64,000 nucleotides of DNA from Couchioplanes caeruleus (GCF_023499255.1 NZ_CP092183.1:1805501-1869500), one strand, 5' to 3'; shown: positions 16,414 through 29,195, counted from the first letter of the stretch. Made by a program: numbers and translations. Notes: generated by a model from the letters alone, not told the origin.

Positions 16414-17199
16414 CTAGCGTTCGGCGATCCTCAGCATGTCGCCGGGGCGGACCGACAGGACCACCACCGCGCGGCCGCCGTTGACCGCCACGGCGACGCG
16501 ACCGGCGGAGTCCTCGTACACGATCAGCTCGCCCGGGCCGGCGTCGCCGAAGGTCTGGGCCCGCCGGGCCTTGACGTTGCCGACCAGCAGCTCCGGCCCG
16601 AGCCCGCTCAGCATCGAGCCGCCCGCCGCGAGCTGCACATTGCCGAACCGGTCGACGGTCACCACCTCGGCCTCGAGCCAACCGTCGCCGACCGCCACGA
16701 CCGGGTCGGCCAGCCGGACCACCGTGGCGGGATCGACGGCGGGGCCGGCCTCGCTCAGCGGGGCGCCCAGCGCCAGGCGGGCGGCGACGGGCGAGAAGAT
16801 GTCGCGGCCGTGGAACGTGCGGGAGACGTCGCCGAGGAACCACTCCTCGTTGGCCAGCTCCACCACCGTCTCCAGGCCGCCCAGCGCCTCGGCGGCCCAG
16901 ACCAGCAGGCCGTTGTCCGGGCCGACGAGGATGCCGTTGGGCGTGCCGACGGCGATGCCGCGCCGGTCGGTGCCGACCCCCGGGTCGACCACGGCGACGT
17001 GCACGGACGGCGGCAGGTGCGGCGCGGTCTGCGCGAGCACCGCGGCTCCCCGCGCCACGTCCGCCGGCGGCACGTGGTGTGTGACGTCGATGACACGTAC
17101 GTCCGGAGCGAAGCGAGCGATCACCCCGTGACAGGCGGCGACGAACCCGTCGAAAGTGCCGTAGTCCGTGGTGAGGCTGATCCATCCATAGGCGCCCAT
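16414..17199 (-). CDS. SAM hydroxide adenosyltransferase (DUF62)
   Basis: A 261-aa protein of the fluorinase/chlorinase/DUF62 superfamily. Members lacking the halogenase insertion use SAM and hydroxide to make adenosine and methionine. The motifs T-D-Y-G (D12), D-G-F-V, V-V-D-P-G-V-G-T, G-P-D-N-G, F-H-G-R-D-I-F and D-R-F-G-N-V are all visible, and the 20-residue loop typical of fluorinase is not. It is 43 bp upstream of the nei-like gene on the same strand. The cellular role of the family is unsettled. Confidence 0.88.
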   Translation of the reverse strand: MGAYGWISLTTDYGTFDGFVAACHGVIARFAPDVRVIDVTHHVPPADVARGAAVLAQTAPHLPPSVHVAVVDPGVGTDRRGIAVGTPNGILVGPDNGLLVWAAEALGGLETVVELANEEWFLGDVSRTFHGRDIFSPVAARLALGAPLSEAGPAVDPATVVRLADPVVAVGDGWLEAEVVTVDRFGNVQLAAGGSMLSGLGPELLVGNVKARRAQTFGDAGPGELIVYEDSAGRVAVAVNGGRAVVVLSVRPGDMLRIAER

Positions 17200-17292
17200 G
17201 GGCGTTTACGTTACTTCGTCGGCACGCTGCGTGTGCGCCGGGGCGGCTCCGCCTCCCCGGGGCGTGTCGTCCGGTCTGGCAGATTTGGGGCC

Positions 17293-18222
17293 ATGCGTCT
17301 CGTCATCTTCACCGAACCTCAGCAGGGCGCCGGGTACGACGACCTGCTCCGGGTCGCCCAGCTCGCCGAGGAAGCCGGCTACGACGGCTTCTTCCGCTCC
17401 GACCACTACCTCGCGATGGGCGGCGACGGCCTGCCCGGCCCGACCGACGCGTGGGTGACCCTGGCCGGCCTGGCCGTGCAGACCTCCCGCATCCGCCTCG
17501 GCACGCTGGTCACCTCGGCGACGTTCCGGCTGCCCGGCCCGCTCGCCATCAGCGTCGCTCAGGTCGACGCGATGAGCGGCGGACGGGTCGAGCTGGGGCT
17601 GGGCGGTGGCTGGTTCGAGGCCGAGCACACCGGGTACGGCATCCCGTTCCCGCCGCTGGGCGAGCGCTTCGACCGCCTCGAGGAGCAGCTCGAGATCGTC
17701 ACCGGGCTGTGGACCACCCCGCTGGGCGAGCGCTACAGCTTCGACGGCAAGCACTACCAGCTCGTCGACTCCCCGGCCCTGCCGAAACCGGTCCAGTTGC
17801 CGCGCCCGCCGATCATCGTGGGCGGCGCGGGGAAGAAGCGCACCCCGGCGCTCGCCGCCCGCTACGCGGACGAGTTCAACACCCCGTTCGCCAAGATCGA
17901 GGACATCGCGGGCATGATCGATCGGGTACGCGAGGCGTCGGCGACGATCGGCCGTACGAGCCCGCCGGCGTTCTCCGCCGCAGCTGTCCTCTGCGTGGGC
18001 CGTGACGACGCGGAGGTGGCCCGCCGAGCCGCGGCGATCGGCCGAGAGGTCGAGGAGATGCGCGGCAACGGCGGCATCGTGGGCACGCCGGACCAGGTCG
18101 TGGACATCCTCGGCCGGTACGCCGAGGCCGGCGCGACCCGGATGTACCTGCAGACGCTGGACCTGAGCGACCTCGACCAGATCGAGCTGGTCGCCGGCAC
18201 GGTGGCGCCGCAGCTGCTCTGA
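17293..18222 (+). CDS. LLM-class F420-dependent oxidoreductase
   Basis: A 309-aa luciferase-like (beta/alpha)8 protein. The opening M-R-L-V-I-F-T-E-P, the S-D-H-Y segment, the G-R-V-E-L-G-L-G-G-G-W region and the late P-x-I-x-V-G-G-A-G are typical of F420-dependent LLM oxidoreductases of actinobacteria. Substrate unknown. ATG 17293 is 93 bp from the divergent SAM hydroxide adenosyltransferase. CAGATT 7 nt before the ATG could be a -10 box. A clear terminator follows. Confidence 0.9.
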   Translation: MRLVIFTEPQQGAGYDDLLRVAQLAEEAGYDGFFRSDHYLAMGGDGLPGPTDAWVTLAGLAVQTSRIRLGTLVTSATFRLPGPLAISVAQVDAMSGGRVELGLGGGWFEAEHTGYGIPFPPLGERFDRLEEQLEIVTGLWTTPLGERYSFDGKHYQLVDSPALPKPVQLPRPPIIVGGAGKKRTPALAARYADEFNTPFAKIEDIAGMIDRVREASATIGRTSPPAFSAAAVLCVGRDDAEVARRAAAIGREVEEMRGNGGIVGTPDQVVDILGRYAEAGATRMYLQTLDLSDLDQIELVAGTVAPQLL

Positions 18223-18244
18223 CGCCCTTTCGTTCTGCTCATTG

Positions 18245-18276
18245 CGCCCCGTCCGGTTACTCAACCGGGCGGGGCG
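18245..18276 (+). terminator. Hairpin terminator after the F420 oxidoreductase
   Basis: A 14-bp stem (18245-18258 with 18263-18276, one G-T pair) with the tetraloop ACTC, 22 bp after the stop codon, followed by GAATGTG. Confidence 0.7.
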
Positions 18277-18313
18277 GAATGTGTCAGGTTGGTGTTGTTG
18301 CCGGTCTAGATCG

Positions 18314-18319
18314 TAAAGT
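18314..18319 (+). promoter_or_regulatory. -10 box (TAAAGT) of the GNAT gene
   Basis: TAAAGT ends 8 nt before the GTG at 18328 and no ribosome binding site intervenes. Confidence 0.35.
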
Positions 18320-18327
18320 CGCGAACC

Positions 18328-18876
18328 GTGGAGATTGTCACCGCGCGGCTGGCTTTGCGCCGGCCCGCACCCAGCGACGTCGACGCGATGTTCGAGATCC
18401 ACAGCAACCCGGACTGTTGCCGCCACAACCCGTCGGACCTGCTGACCGATCGCGAGGACGCGAAGCGCCTCTTCCTGCGCTGGGACGACCACTGGCGGCG
18501 GCACAGCTTCGGCTACTGGGTGGCCGCCGCGCGGGACGCGGGGGCGGTGCCCGGCGCCGGGCCGGGAGCGACGGTCGGCTTCTGCGGCCTCAGGTTCGTG
18601 CGCTTCCGTGAACGGGAAGTCCTGAACCTCTTCTATCGCCTCGACCCGGCCTACTGGGGCACCGGCCTCGCCACGGAGGCCGCGGACGCGGTGGTGACGT
18701 GGGCCGGCGAGCACCTGCCGGAGTGGCCGATCCTCGCCCGGGTACGCCCGGAGAACGTCCCCTCGCAGAAGGTGGCGGTGCGGGCGGGGCTGAGCCGGGC
18801 GAGTCATCTGGATGAGCCGGGCGAGGACGGCCCGGACTGGATGTACACGATCCGCTGGCCCGCCGCGGGCAGCTGA
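18328..18876 (+). CDS. GNAT family N-acetyltransferase (RimJ/RimL type)
   Basis: A 182-aa acetyltransferase. The start T-A-R-L-x-L-R-R-P-A-P-S-D and the acetyl-CoA region Y-W-G-x-G-L-A-T-E-A follow the RimJ/RimL pattern, with the late N-V-P-S-Q-K-V-A-V-R-A-G-L motif. The acceptor is unknown. It stands alone between a terminator and a 580-bp empty region. GTG start from the leaderless -10 box. Confidence 0.85.
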   Translation: MEIVTARLALRRPAPSDVDAMFEIHSNPDCCRHNPSDLLTDREDAKRLFLRWDDHWRRHSFGYWVAAARDAGAVPGAGPGATVGFCGLRFVRFREREVLNLFYRLDPAYWGTGLATEAADAVVTWAGEHLPEWPILARVRPENVPSQKVAVRAGLSRASHLDEPGEDGPDWMYTIRWPAAGS

Positions 18877-19457
18877 CGGGCGCCGCTGCAAGGTGAAGGC
18901 AAGCCGGCGCCGGTCCCGAGAGCGACGTCGCGGCGCACGGCGGCAGCGGACGGTGGTACGGCGCGGTGAGCGGGCGACGGCAGCGGACGCCGGCGCCCGG
19001 CGGCGAGCGCGCGCTGCGGCGGACGGAAGCCCCCGGCGTGAGCCGGTGGCGGTGGCGGTGGCGGACCGTAGCGACGCGCGGTGATGGGGTGTCGCCGCCG
19101 TGAGCGGGTGATGGCGCGGGCGGCGAACCGTGAGCGCGGCGCGGTGAACGGGCGGCGGTGCGCGGCGCCGCGGTGACAGGACGGCAGCGCAGCACGGCCC
19201 GGGACCGGCGGCTCCGGCGCGGCGGAAGAACGGCGGCCTGGCGGCGCGGCGAGAGAGCGGCGGTGCGGCAGCGCGGGAGGAACAGCGGCGGCGCGGCGGA
19301 AGGACGGCGGCCTGGCGGCGCGCGAGCAAGAGCGGCCGTGCGGCGGAAGGACAGCGGCGCGGCGAAGCGGCACTGCGGGAGGAACAGCGGCGGCCGGGCG
19401 GAGGAGCAGCGCGGCCGCGAGAAGAATGCCGGCCCGCCGCCCCCTATCGGTCGGCTC
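18877..19457. other. Low-complexity GCGGCGG-rich intergenic region
   Basis: About 580 bp between the convergent GNAT and lhr genes. It consists of degenerate GGCGGCG-type sequence with no recognisable protein. One 33-bp stretch recurs with a single mismatch at 19216-19248 and 19290-19322 (period 74 bp). No terminator-like hairpin was found by eye. Confidence 0.5.
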
Positions 19458-22400
19458 TCAGCCGCGCAGCCTCAACCCGCGCGGCGTGGCGCGGAAGCCC
19501 GCCGCCGTCAATGCGTCCCGCAGTGGCGACGAGTGCACCGATTCCCCGTCCGCCCGTTCCACCGACATCGGTCCCAGTGCTCCCGACTTCACCGAGCCCG
19601 CGAGCGCCTGGCCCGCCGCGATCAGGGCTTCCGGGTCGTCGGTGTACGACAGGAGGGTGCGGCCGCCGCGTTCGACGTACAGGGTGAGGTCGCCGCCGAC
19701 GAGGACGACCAGGGCGCCGGCTTTGCGGCCCGCCCGGTGGCCGGTGGCGGGGGTGGGTTCGCCGTTGCCGCTGTCGACGATGCGGTCGGGCCAGGGCAGG
19801 GCCGCGCCGTACGGGTTGGCCGGGTCGGTGGCCGCGAGGACGACGGCGGTGGCGCCGGTGCGTTTGGCGAGCTCGGCCGGTTCGGCGAGGGCTCGGAGGC
19901 GGTCGACGGCTCCGGGGACGGCGAACTGGGCGGCGCCGAGGCCCTCGACGAAGTAGCCGCGGCGGGCCGCTCCGCGTTCCTCGAGCGCGCCGAGTACGGG
20001 GTAGACCGCCGCGAAGCCGCCGGGGACGCCCTCGGCCATGACGGCTCCGCGGGTGACGACGCCGTGGCGTTCGAGCAGGAGGTCGGCCTGGGCCGCGGCG
20101 CGGCGGGTCGGGTCGAGGTCGCGGTCGGGCAGGCGGGACCAGCGGCCGGCCATCGCCGGGGGCCCACCGCGGGACGGCATGACCGGGCGGCCGGGGCGGC
20201 CCGGGCGGCGGTACCGGGTGCGGGCGGGGGCGGCCTTGGCGCGGTGGGCGCCGCTGCCGCCGAGCAGGGCCCGCAGCGGGGCGAACGTGTCGTTGGTGAG
20301 GTGGCCGGCCCAGACGAGGTCCCACACGGCCGCGGCGAGCCCGGTGTCGTCGGTGGAGTGGACCTTGTCGGAGAGCGTACGGAAGAACAGCGCCTGCCCG
20401 TCGCCGAGCGCGTCCAGCACCGCCTGGTGCAGCGGGGTGAGCGCCAGCTCGTCGTCGGGCGGCGTGAGCAGCAGCGGGGCGCTGTCGGCGTAGGCGAGGG
20501 TGACCCAGCCGTCGCCGCCGGAGATGCTGCCGGAGCCGGCCCAGAGCACCTCGCCGCCCGCACAGAGCTCGTCGAGCTGGGGCGGCGCGTAGTCGGCGAC
20601 GCGGGCGGGCAGGACGAGGCGTTCCCACGCCGACGCCGGGACCGCGAGGCCCTGGAGCTGCTCGATCGAGGCGGCGAGCGCGTCGATGCCACGGGCGTTG
20701 CCGCCGATCTGGTGCCACCGGGGCAGGAACGCCGCCAGCACGCGCGGCGGCACCGGCTCGATCTCGCGGCGCAGGGCGGCGAGCGACCGGCGGCGCAGCA
20801 GGCGCAGCACCTCGGCGTCGCACCATTCGGTGCCGGCGCCGCCCGGGGAGAACTCGCCGGAGACGACGCGGCCGGTGGCGCTGAGCCGCTTGAGGGCCTG
20901 CTCGACGACGAAGACGCCGAGGCCGAAGCGGGCCGCACAGGTCGCCGCGGCGAACGGGCCGTGGGTGCGGGCGTACCGGGCGACGAGGTCGCCGAGCGGG
21001 TCGGCCACCGGCTCCAGGTAGGCCTCGGGCACGCCGACGGGCAGGGCCACGCCGAGCGCGTCGCGGTAGCGGCCCGCGTCTTCGACACCGATCCAGCGTT
21101 CCTCGCCGGCGATGCGGACGCGGATGGCCCGCCGCGAACCGGCCAGCTGCTCCATCCAGTCCAGATCCACCGACCGGGCGGTGAGGTCGGCCGGCGACAG
21201 GTCCCCGAGGAGCCGGAGCAGCTCGGCGGCGTCCTCGGCGTCGCGCGGGGTGCGTTGCGTGGTGAGCCACTGCAGCTGGCTCTCGCTCTCGGTGACCACC
21301 GTGGGGTCGAGCAGCTCGCGCAGGTCGACGCGGCCCAGCAGCTCGCCGAGCAGCGTGGAGTCCAGCGCGAGGGCGGCGGCGCGGCGTTCGGCCAGGGGCG
21401 CGTCGCCCTCGTACAGGAAGGCGCCCACGTACCCGAAGAGCAGCGAGCGGGCGAACGGGGAGGGCCGCGGCGTCTCGGCCTCGACGAGCCGGACCTTGCG
21501 CCCGCCGATCTCGCGCATGAGGCCGACCAGGCCGGGCACGTCGAAGACGTCCTGCAGGCATTCGCGCGCGGCCTCGAGCGTCACCGGGAAGTCGGCGAAC
21601 TCGCGGGCCACGTCGAGCAGCTGGGCCGAGCGCTGGCGCTGCTGCCACAGCGGCTGCCGGCGGCGGGGATCGCGGCGGGGCAGCAGGAGGGAGCGGGCGG
21701 CGCACTCGCGGAAGCGGGAGGCGAACAGCGCCGACGTGCCGACCGACTCCTCGACGATCTGCGCGATCTCCTCGGGGTCGAACGCGACCAGGTCGGCGCC
21801 GGGCGGCTCCTCGGCGGTGTCCGGCAGGCGCACCACGATGCCGTCGTCGGAGGGCATGACCTGGCCGTCCACGCCGTACCGCTCGCCGAGCCGGCGGGCG
21901 ATGGCCAGCGCCCAGGGCGCGTTGACCCGGGCGCCCAGTACGCAGTGCACGGTCATCCGCCAGTCGCCCAGCTCGTCGCGGAAGCGCTCGACCACGACCG
22001 TACGGTCGTCGGGCAGGTTGCGGGTCGACTCGCGCTGCTCGCGCAGATAGGCGATGAGGTTGTTCGCGGCCCATTCGTCCAGTCCCGACTCGCGCAGCGA
22101 GGCGACGGCGGTCTCGTCGCCGGCGCGGGTCAGGCCGCGCAGCCGGGCGCCGATGGCCCGGCCCAGCTCGATCGGGCGGCCGAGCGCGTCGCCCTTCCAG
22201 AACGGCATGCGGGCAGGGGCGCCGGGCGCGGGGGAGACCAGCACCCGGTCGGGGGTGATGTCCTCGATGCGCCACGAGGTGGAGCCGAGCAGGAAGACAT
22301 CCCCGACGCGGGACTCGTACACCATCTCCTCGTCGAGCTCGCCGACGCGGGAGGCCCGCTCCGAGCCGGCGAGGAAGACGCCGAACATGCCGCGGTCGGG

Positions 22401-24023
22401 GATCGTGCCGCCGCTGGTGACGGCGAGGCGCTGGGCGCCGGGGCGGCCGGTGAGCTGGTCGGTGGTGCGGTCCCAGACCAGGCGGGGACGCAGCTCGGCG
22501 AAGGCGGTCGACGGGTAGCGGCCGGAGAGCATGTCCAGCACGGCGTGCAGCGCGGAGTCGGGCAGCTCCGCATAGGGCGCGGACCGGCGCACGAGCGTGG
22601 CGAGGTCGTCGAGGTGCCACTCGTCGAGGGCGACCATCGCGACGATCTGCTGGGCGAGCACGTCCAGCGGGTTGCGCAGGTAGCGCAGCTCCTCGATGGC
22701 GCCCTCGCCCATGCGCTCCGCCACGACGGCACAGGAGACGAGGTCGCCGCGGTGCTTCGGGAAGACCACGCCGCGGGAGATGGCGCCGACCTGGTGCCCG
22801 GCGCGGCCGATGCGCTGCAGGCCGGCCGAGACCGACGGCGGGGCCTCGATCTGCACCACGAGGTCGACCGCGCCCATGTCGATGCCGAGCTCGAGGCTGG
22901 ACGTGGCGACGACCGCGGGCAGCTGGCCGGACTTCAGCGCCTCCTCGATCTGCTTGCGCTCCTCGCGCGAGACGCTGCCGTGGTGAGCCCGCGCGACCAC
23001 GGGCGGCGCGCCGCCGGCCTCGCCGGACTGGGCCATGACCTGGGCCGGCGGACGCGTGGCCGGGGCGGGGGCCGGCTCACCGCCGGCGCGCCCCAGCGCC
23101 AGCTCGTTGATGCGCGCGCAGAGCCGTTCGGCGCCGCGCCGGGAATTGGTGAACACGATGGTCGAGCGGTGCGCCTGGATGAGGTCGAGCACCCGCTCCT
23201 CGACGGCAGGCCAGATGGAGGGGGAGTGCCGGCCGGCGCCCGGGTCGTCGGCGTCGACGTCGGGCACCTCGTCCAGGCGGGTCATGTCCTCGACCGGGAC
23301 CTCGACGGAGACCTCGATGGTCTTCGCGCTGCCGGGCTGCACGATCTCGACGTCGTGCGCGCCGCCCAGGAACCGGGCGGTGTCCTCGATGGGCCGCACG
23401 GTCGCCGACAGGCCGATGCGCTGGGCGGGACGCTCCAGCAGCGCGTCGAGCCGCTCGAGGGACAGCGCCAGGTGGGCGCCGCGTTTGGTGGCCGCGACCG
23501 CGTGCACCTCGTCGATGATCACCGTCTCGACGCCGCGCAGCGACTCCCGCGCGGCCGAGGTGAGCAGCAGGAACAGCGACTCCGGCGTGGTGATGAGGAT
23601 GTCCGGCGGTGTCCGCGCGAAGCTGCGCCGCTCATCGGCGGGGGTGTCACCGGTGCGCATGCCGACCGTGATGTCGGGCGGCGGCACGCCCAGGCGCCCG
23701 GACGCCTGTCGGATTCCCGTCAGCGGGGCGCGCAGGTTGCGCTCGACGTCGACCGCCAGGGCCTTGAGCGGGCTGACGTAGAGCACGCGGCAGCGGTGTT
23801 TCGGGTCCTCGGGCACCGTCTCGTGGGCCAGCCGGTCCAGCGACCAGAGGAACGCCGCGAGCGTCTTGCCGGAGCCGGTCGGCGCCACGACCAGCGCGTT
23901 GCGCCCGGCGCCGATCGCCCGCCACGCCCCGGCCTGGGCGGCGGTGGGCGCGGCGAAGGCGGCCTTGAACCACTCCCGGGTCGGCAGGCCGAACTGCTCC
24001 AGCACGTCTCGCACAGTCCCCAT
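19458..24023 (-). CDS. lhr: Lhr-type ATP-dependent DNA helicase
   Basis: A 1521-aa superfamily 2 helicase, the full-length actinobacterial Lhr, an ATP-dependent 3'-5' translocase that unwinds RNA:DNA hybrids and acts in DNA repair. Walker A A-P-T-G-S-G-K-T is at 47-54 and the DEVH box at 171-174. H-G-S-V-S-R-E-E-R and Q-R-I-G-R-A-G-H (motifs V-VI) lie in the second RecA fold. Lhr winged-helix and C-terminal domains fill the rest. ATG 24023 is listed. If the damage-type promoter at 24022-24044 is used, its -10 overlaps this ATG and the leaderless start would be the GTG at 24014. Confidence 0.95.
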   Translation of the reverse strand: MGTVRDVLEQFGLPTREWFKAAFAAPTAAQAGAWRAIGAGRNALVVAPTGSGKTLAAFLWSLDRLAHETVPEDPKHRCRVLYVSPLKALAVDVERNLRAPLTGIRQASGRLGVPPPDITVGMRTGDTPADERRSFARTPPDILITTPESLFLLLTSAARESLRGVETVIIDEVHAVAATKRGAHLALSLERLDALLERPAQRIGLSATVRPIEDTARFLGGAHDVEIVQPGSAKTIEVSVEVPVEDMTRLDEVPDVDADDPGAGRHSPSIWPAVEERVLDLIQAHRSTIVFTNSRRGAERLCARINELALGRAGGEPAPAPATRPPAQVMAQSGEAGGAPPVVARAHHGSVSREERKQIEEALKSGQLPAVVATSSLELGIDMGAVDLVVQIEAPPSVSAGLQRIGRAGHQVGAISRGVVFPKHRGDLVSCAVVAERMGEGAIEELRYLRNPLDVLAQQIVAMVALDEWHLDDLATLVRRSAPYAELPDSALHAVLDMLSGRYPSTAFAELRPRLVWDRTTDQLTGRPGAQRLAVTSGGTIPDRGMFGVFLAGSERASRVGELDEEMVYESRVGDVFLLGSTSWRIEDITPDRVLVSPAPGAPARMPFWKGDALGRPIELGRAIGARLRGLTRAGDETAVASLRESGLDEWAANNLIAYLREQRESTRNLPDDRTVVVERFRDELGDWRMTVHCVLGARVNAPWALAIARRLGERYGVDGQVMPSDDGIVVRLPDTAEEPPGADLVAFDPEEIAQIVEESVGTSALFASRFRECAARSLLLPRRDPRRRQPLWQQRQRSAQLLDVAREFADFPVTLEAARECLQDVFDVPGLVGLMREIGGRKVRLVEAETPRPSPFARSLLFGYVGAFLYEGDAPLAERRAAALALDSTLLGELLGRVDLRELLDPTVVTESESQLQWLTTQRTPRDAEDAAELLRLLGDLSPADLTARSVDLDWMEQLAGSRRAIRVRIAGEERWIGVEDAGRYRDALGVALPVGVPEAYLEPVADPLGDLVARYARTHGPFAAATCAARFGLGVFVVEQALKRLSATGRVVSGEFSPGGAGTEWCDAEVLRLLRRRSLAALRREIEPVPPRVLAAFLPRWHQIGGNARGIDALAASIEQLQGLAVPASAWERLVLPARVADYAPPQLDELCAGGEVLWAGSGSISGGDGWVTLAYADSAPLLLTPPDDELALTPLHQAVLDALGDGQALFFRTLSDKVHSTDDTGLAAAVWDLVWAGHLTNDTFAPLRALLGGSGAHRAKAAPARTRYRRPGRPGRPVMPSRGGPPAMAGRWSRLPDRDLDPTRRAAAQADLLLERHGVVTRGAVMAEGVPGGFAAVYPVLGALEERGAARRGYFVEGLGAAQFAVPGAVDRLRALAEPAELAKRTGATAVVLAATDPANPYGAALPWPDRIVDSGNGEPTPATGHRAGRKAGALVVLVGGDLTLYVERGGRTLLSYTDDPEALIAAGQALAGSVKSGALGPMSVERADGESVHSSPLRDALTAAGFRATPRGLRLRG

Positions 24024-24044
24024 GGTGCCCCGGGGGTCCGACAA
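24022..24044 (-). promoter_or_regulatory. RecA-NDp-like damage promoter of lhr
   Basis: Read on the minus strand: TTGTCGGAC (24044-24036), 8 nt, CACCAT (24027-24022). The published LexA-independent motif of mycobacteria is TTGTCRGTG-N8-TANNNT. The recA promoter in this window has TTGTCAGAC-N8-TAGCGT, so both share TTGTCRGAC-N8. The -10 deviates at its first base. Confidence 0.45.
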
Positions 24045-24284
24045 AAATGCCCGGCCCGGGGACATCCACCGGCGTCACCGGTCCGAATGGGGGACGCCGA
24101 ACCGATCAGACGACGGGCATCAATCAGACGTTGGACCACAGGACGGACGCTCGGGCAGCGGCCGCGCCCGGCCGGACGGACCATGGTGCGGGTCTGGTGA
24201 CGTGCGGCACATTGATGAACGCAGAGCGTACGCATCGATCGCCGCCATGCCGACGCCACACCGGCCCGAGAAGCAGGAGGCTTC

Positions 24285-25112
24285 GTGAAACGCATCGTCG
24301 CAGGGGCGCTGGCCGGGCTGGTCGTGCTCGGCATGGCCGCGTCCCCCGCCCGGGCCGCCGGCGCCGGCTATGTCCGGCTCGCGCACCTCTCGCCGGACAC
24401 CCCGGCGGTCGACGTCTATCTGAAGTCCCAGTCCGGCGCGGTCGACGATCAGAAGTTCGACGGCGTCGCGTACGGCGCCATGTCGAACTACCTGCGGCTG
24501 CCCACGGGTTCCTACTCCGTCGCGATGCGCAAGGCGGGCGCCCCGGCCAGCACCCGCCCGGTGCTCACCACGCAGGTCACCGTGGGCGACGGCGGGGCGT
24601 ACACGGTGGCGGGCGTGGGCCGTTACGCCGACCTGGGCCTGCGCGTGTTCAAGGACGACCTGCGGCTGCCCGGCCGCGACGAGTCGAAGATCCGGATCAT
24701 CCAGGCTTCCGTACGCGCACCCGTGCTGGACGTGGGCGGCGCCAACGGTGCCGCCATCGCCGACCGGGTCCCGTTCGCCACCACCACCGGATACCGCGAG
24801 GTGAACCCCGGGAAGTGGACGGTCAAGGTGCAGCCCAGCGGCGGCGGCGCGACCAGCGACCTGCCCTGCACGCTCGGCGCGGGCAACGTGTACTCACTGC
24901 TCGTGCTGGACGGCAAGAAGGGCAGCCTCGAGCCGGAGCTGCACATCGACGCGGCGCGTCAGGGCGGTGTGCCGCAGGGTGGAGTGGCCACCGGGGCGGG
25001 CGGCAGCCGGCCGCGGGACCCGCTCCCGGCGGCGCTGCTGCTGGCGGCGCTCACCGCGATGATCACCGGCGGCGTGTTCCTGGCGCTCCGGCGGGGGCGG
25101 CGAACGGCCTGA
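24285..25112 (+). CDS. DUF4397 surface protein with C-terminal membrane anchor
   Basis: A 275-aa exported protein. The signal peptide (about residues 1-25, ending A-R-A-A) precedes two DUF4397 immunoglobulin-like segments (V-R-L-A-H-L-S-P-D-T-P-A-V-D-V-Y is the usual opening). A Gly-rich linker leads to a transmembrane helix and the basic tail R-R-G-R-R-T-A. GTG 24285 follows AGGAGG. It overlaps the downstream sortase start (TGATG), a recurrent pairing in actinobacteria. No canonical LPXTG is present: the pre-helix sequence reads D-P-L-P-A-A. Whether it is a sortase substrate is open. Confidence 0.85.
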   Translation: MKRIVAGALAGLVVLGMAASPARAAGAGYVRLAHLSPDTPAVDVYLKSQSGAVDDQKFDGVAYGAMSNYLRLPTGSYSVAMRKAGAPASTRPVLTTQVTVGDGGAYTVAGVGRYADLGLRVFKDDLRLPGRDESKIRIIQASVRAPVLDVGGANGAAIADRVPFATTTGYREVNPGKWTVKVQPSGGGATSDLPCTLGAGNVYSLLVLDGKKGSLEPELHIDAARQGGVPQGGVATGAGGSRPRDPLPAALLLAALTAMITGGVFLALRRGRRTA

Positions 25113-25774
25113 TGAAGGTACGCGTCCGAGCCGCGCTACCCGTCGCGGCCTCCCTGCTCACCGGCGTCGTGGCCGGTACGGGATACCTGCTGCTCCACGA
25201 GCCCCCGGGCACCGCCGGGCCCGGCCGGTGGGCCCAGGTCCCGCCGGGCATCGTCGGGTCCGCTGTGCCCGTACCTTCGGATTGGCCGGAACCGGAAGGT
25301 GTCGCGGACCCGTTCCGGACCGCCCGGCCGGTGGTGCACGGCCCGCCGACCCGCCTGCGGGTCGCGACCGTCGGCATCGACACCGAGCTGGAGACGCTCC
25401 ATCTGGGCGCCGGCGGCGAGCTGGTGCCGCCGCAGGGCGACGCGCGCGCCGGCTGGTACGCCGACGGCACCGCACCCGGCGACATCGGACCCGCGGTGCT
25501 GGCGGGCCACGTGGACTCCAAGAGCGGTCCCGCGGTGTTCTACCGGCTGCGCGAAGTGGACACCGGCGACCGGATCGAGGTGACCCGCGGTGGCCGTACG
25601 GTGACGTTCACGGTGACCGCGACGGCCTGGTACCCGAAGTCGGCGTTCCCGACCGACCGGGTCTACGGCCCGACTCCCGACCGGCAGCTACGGCTGATCA
25701 CGTGCGGCGGGGTGTTCGACCGGAGCCTGCGGTCATACCGGGACAACCTGGTGGTCTACGCGGTGGCCGGGTGA
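25112..25774 (+). CDS. Class F sortase
   Basis: A 220-aa membrane-anchored transpeptidase. An N-terminal signal anchor (residues 8-28) is followed by a Pro-rich linker and the sortase beta-barrel. Catalytic H133 (A-G-H-V-D), C198 (I-T-C-G-G) and R210 (S-Y-R-D-N) are all in place. The G-H-V-D-S and L-I-T-C-G-G patterns match class F rather than housekeeping class E. The ATG overlaps the DUF4397 stop, so translation is coupled. The one protein in the window with a proper sorting signal is the LPVTG protein at 40820. Confidence 0.92.
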   Translation: MKVRVRAALPVAASLLTGVVAGTGYLLLHEPPGTAGPGRWAQVPPGIVGSAVPVPSDWPEPEGVADPFRTARPVVHGPPTRLRVATVGIDTELETLHLGAGGELVPPQGDARAGWYADGTAPGDIGPAVLAGHVDSKSGPAVFYRLREVDTGDRIEVTRGGRTVTFTVTATAWYPKSAFPTDRVYGPTPDRQLRLITCGGVFDRSLRSYRDNLVVYAVAG

Positions 25775-25837
25775 TCGCGGTAGGCCAGGTCAGGGGCCCG
25801 CGACTATCCTCATGACGAAGCGACGGGGTGGGGGCCG

Positions 25838-29126
<3,289 letters not shown>

Positions 29127-29135
29127 CCTTCCGAG

Positions 29136-29165
29136 GGCCCGGGCGGGTCTCCGCCCGCTCGGGCC
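29136..29165 (+). terminator. Hairpin terminator after the M28 aminopeptidase
   Basis: A 12-bp stem (29136-29147 with 29154-29165, one G-T pair) with a 6-nt loop, followed by TTCGTCC. Confidence 0.65.
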
Positions 29166-29195
29166 TTCGTCCAGCGAACGTCCAGCGGGCGCTGA

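Noticed and set aside
19158..24200. 1680-codon open frame on the plus strand across lhr
   Set aside because: It is antisense to the clear Lhr helicase and has no recognisable motif; GC bias explains the lack of stops.
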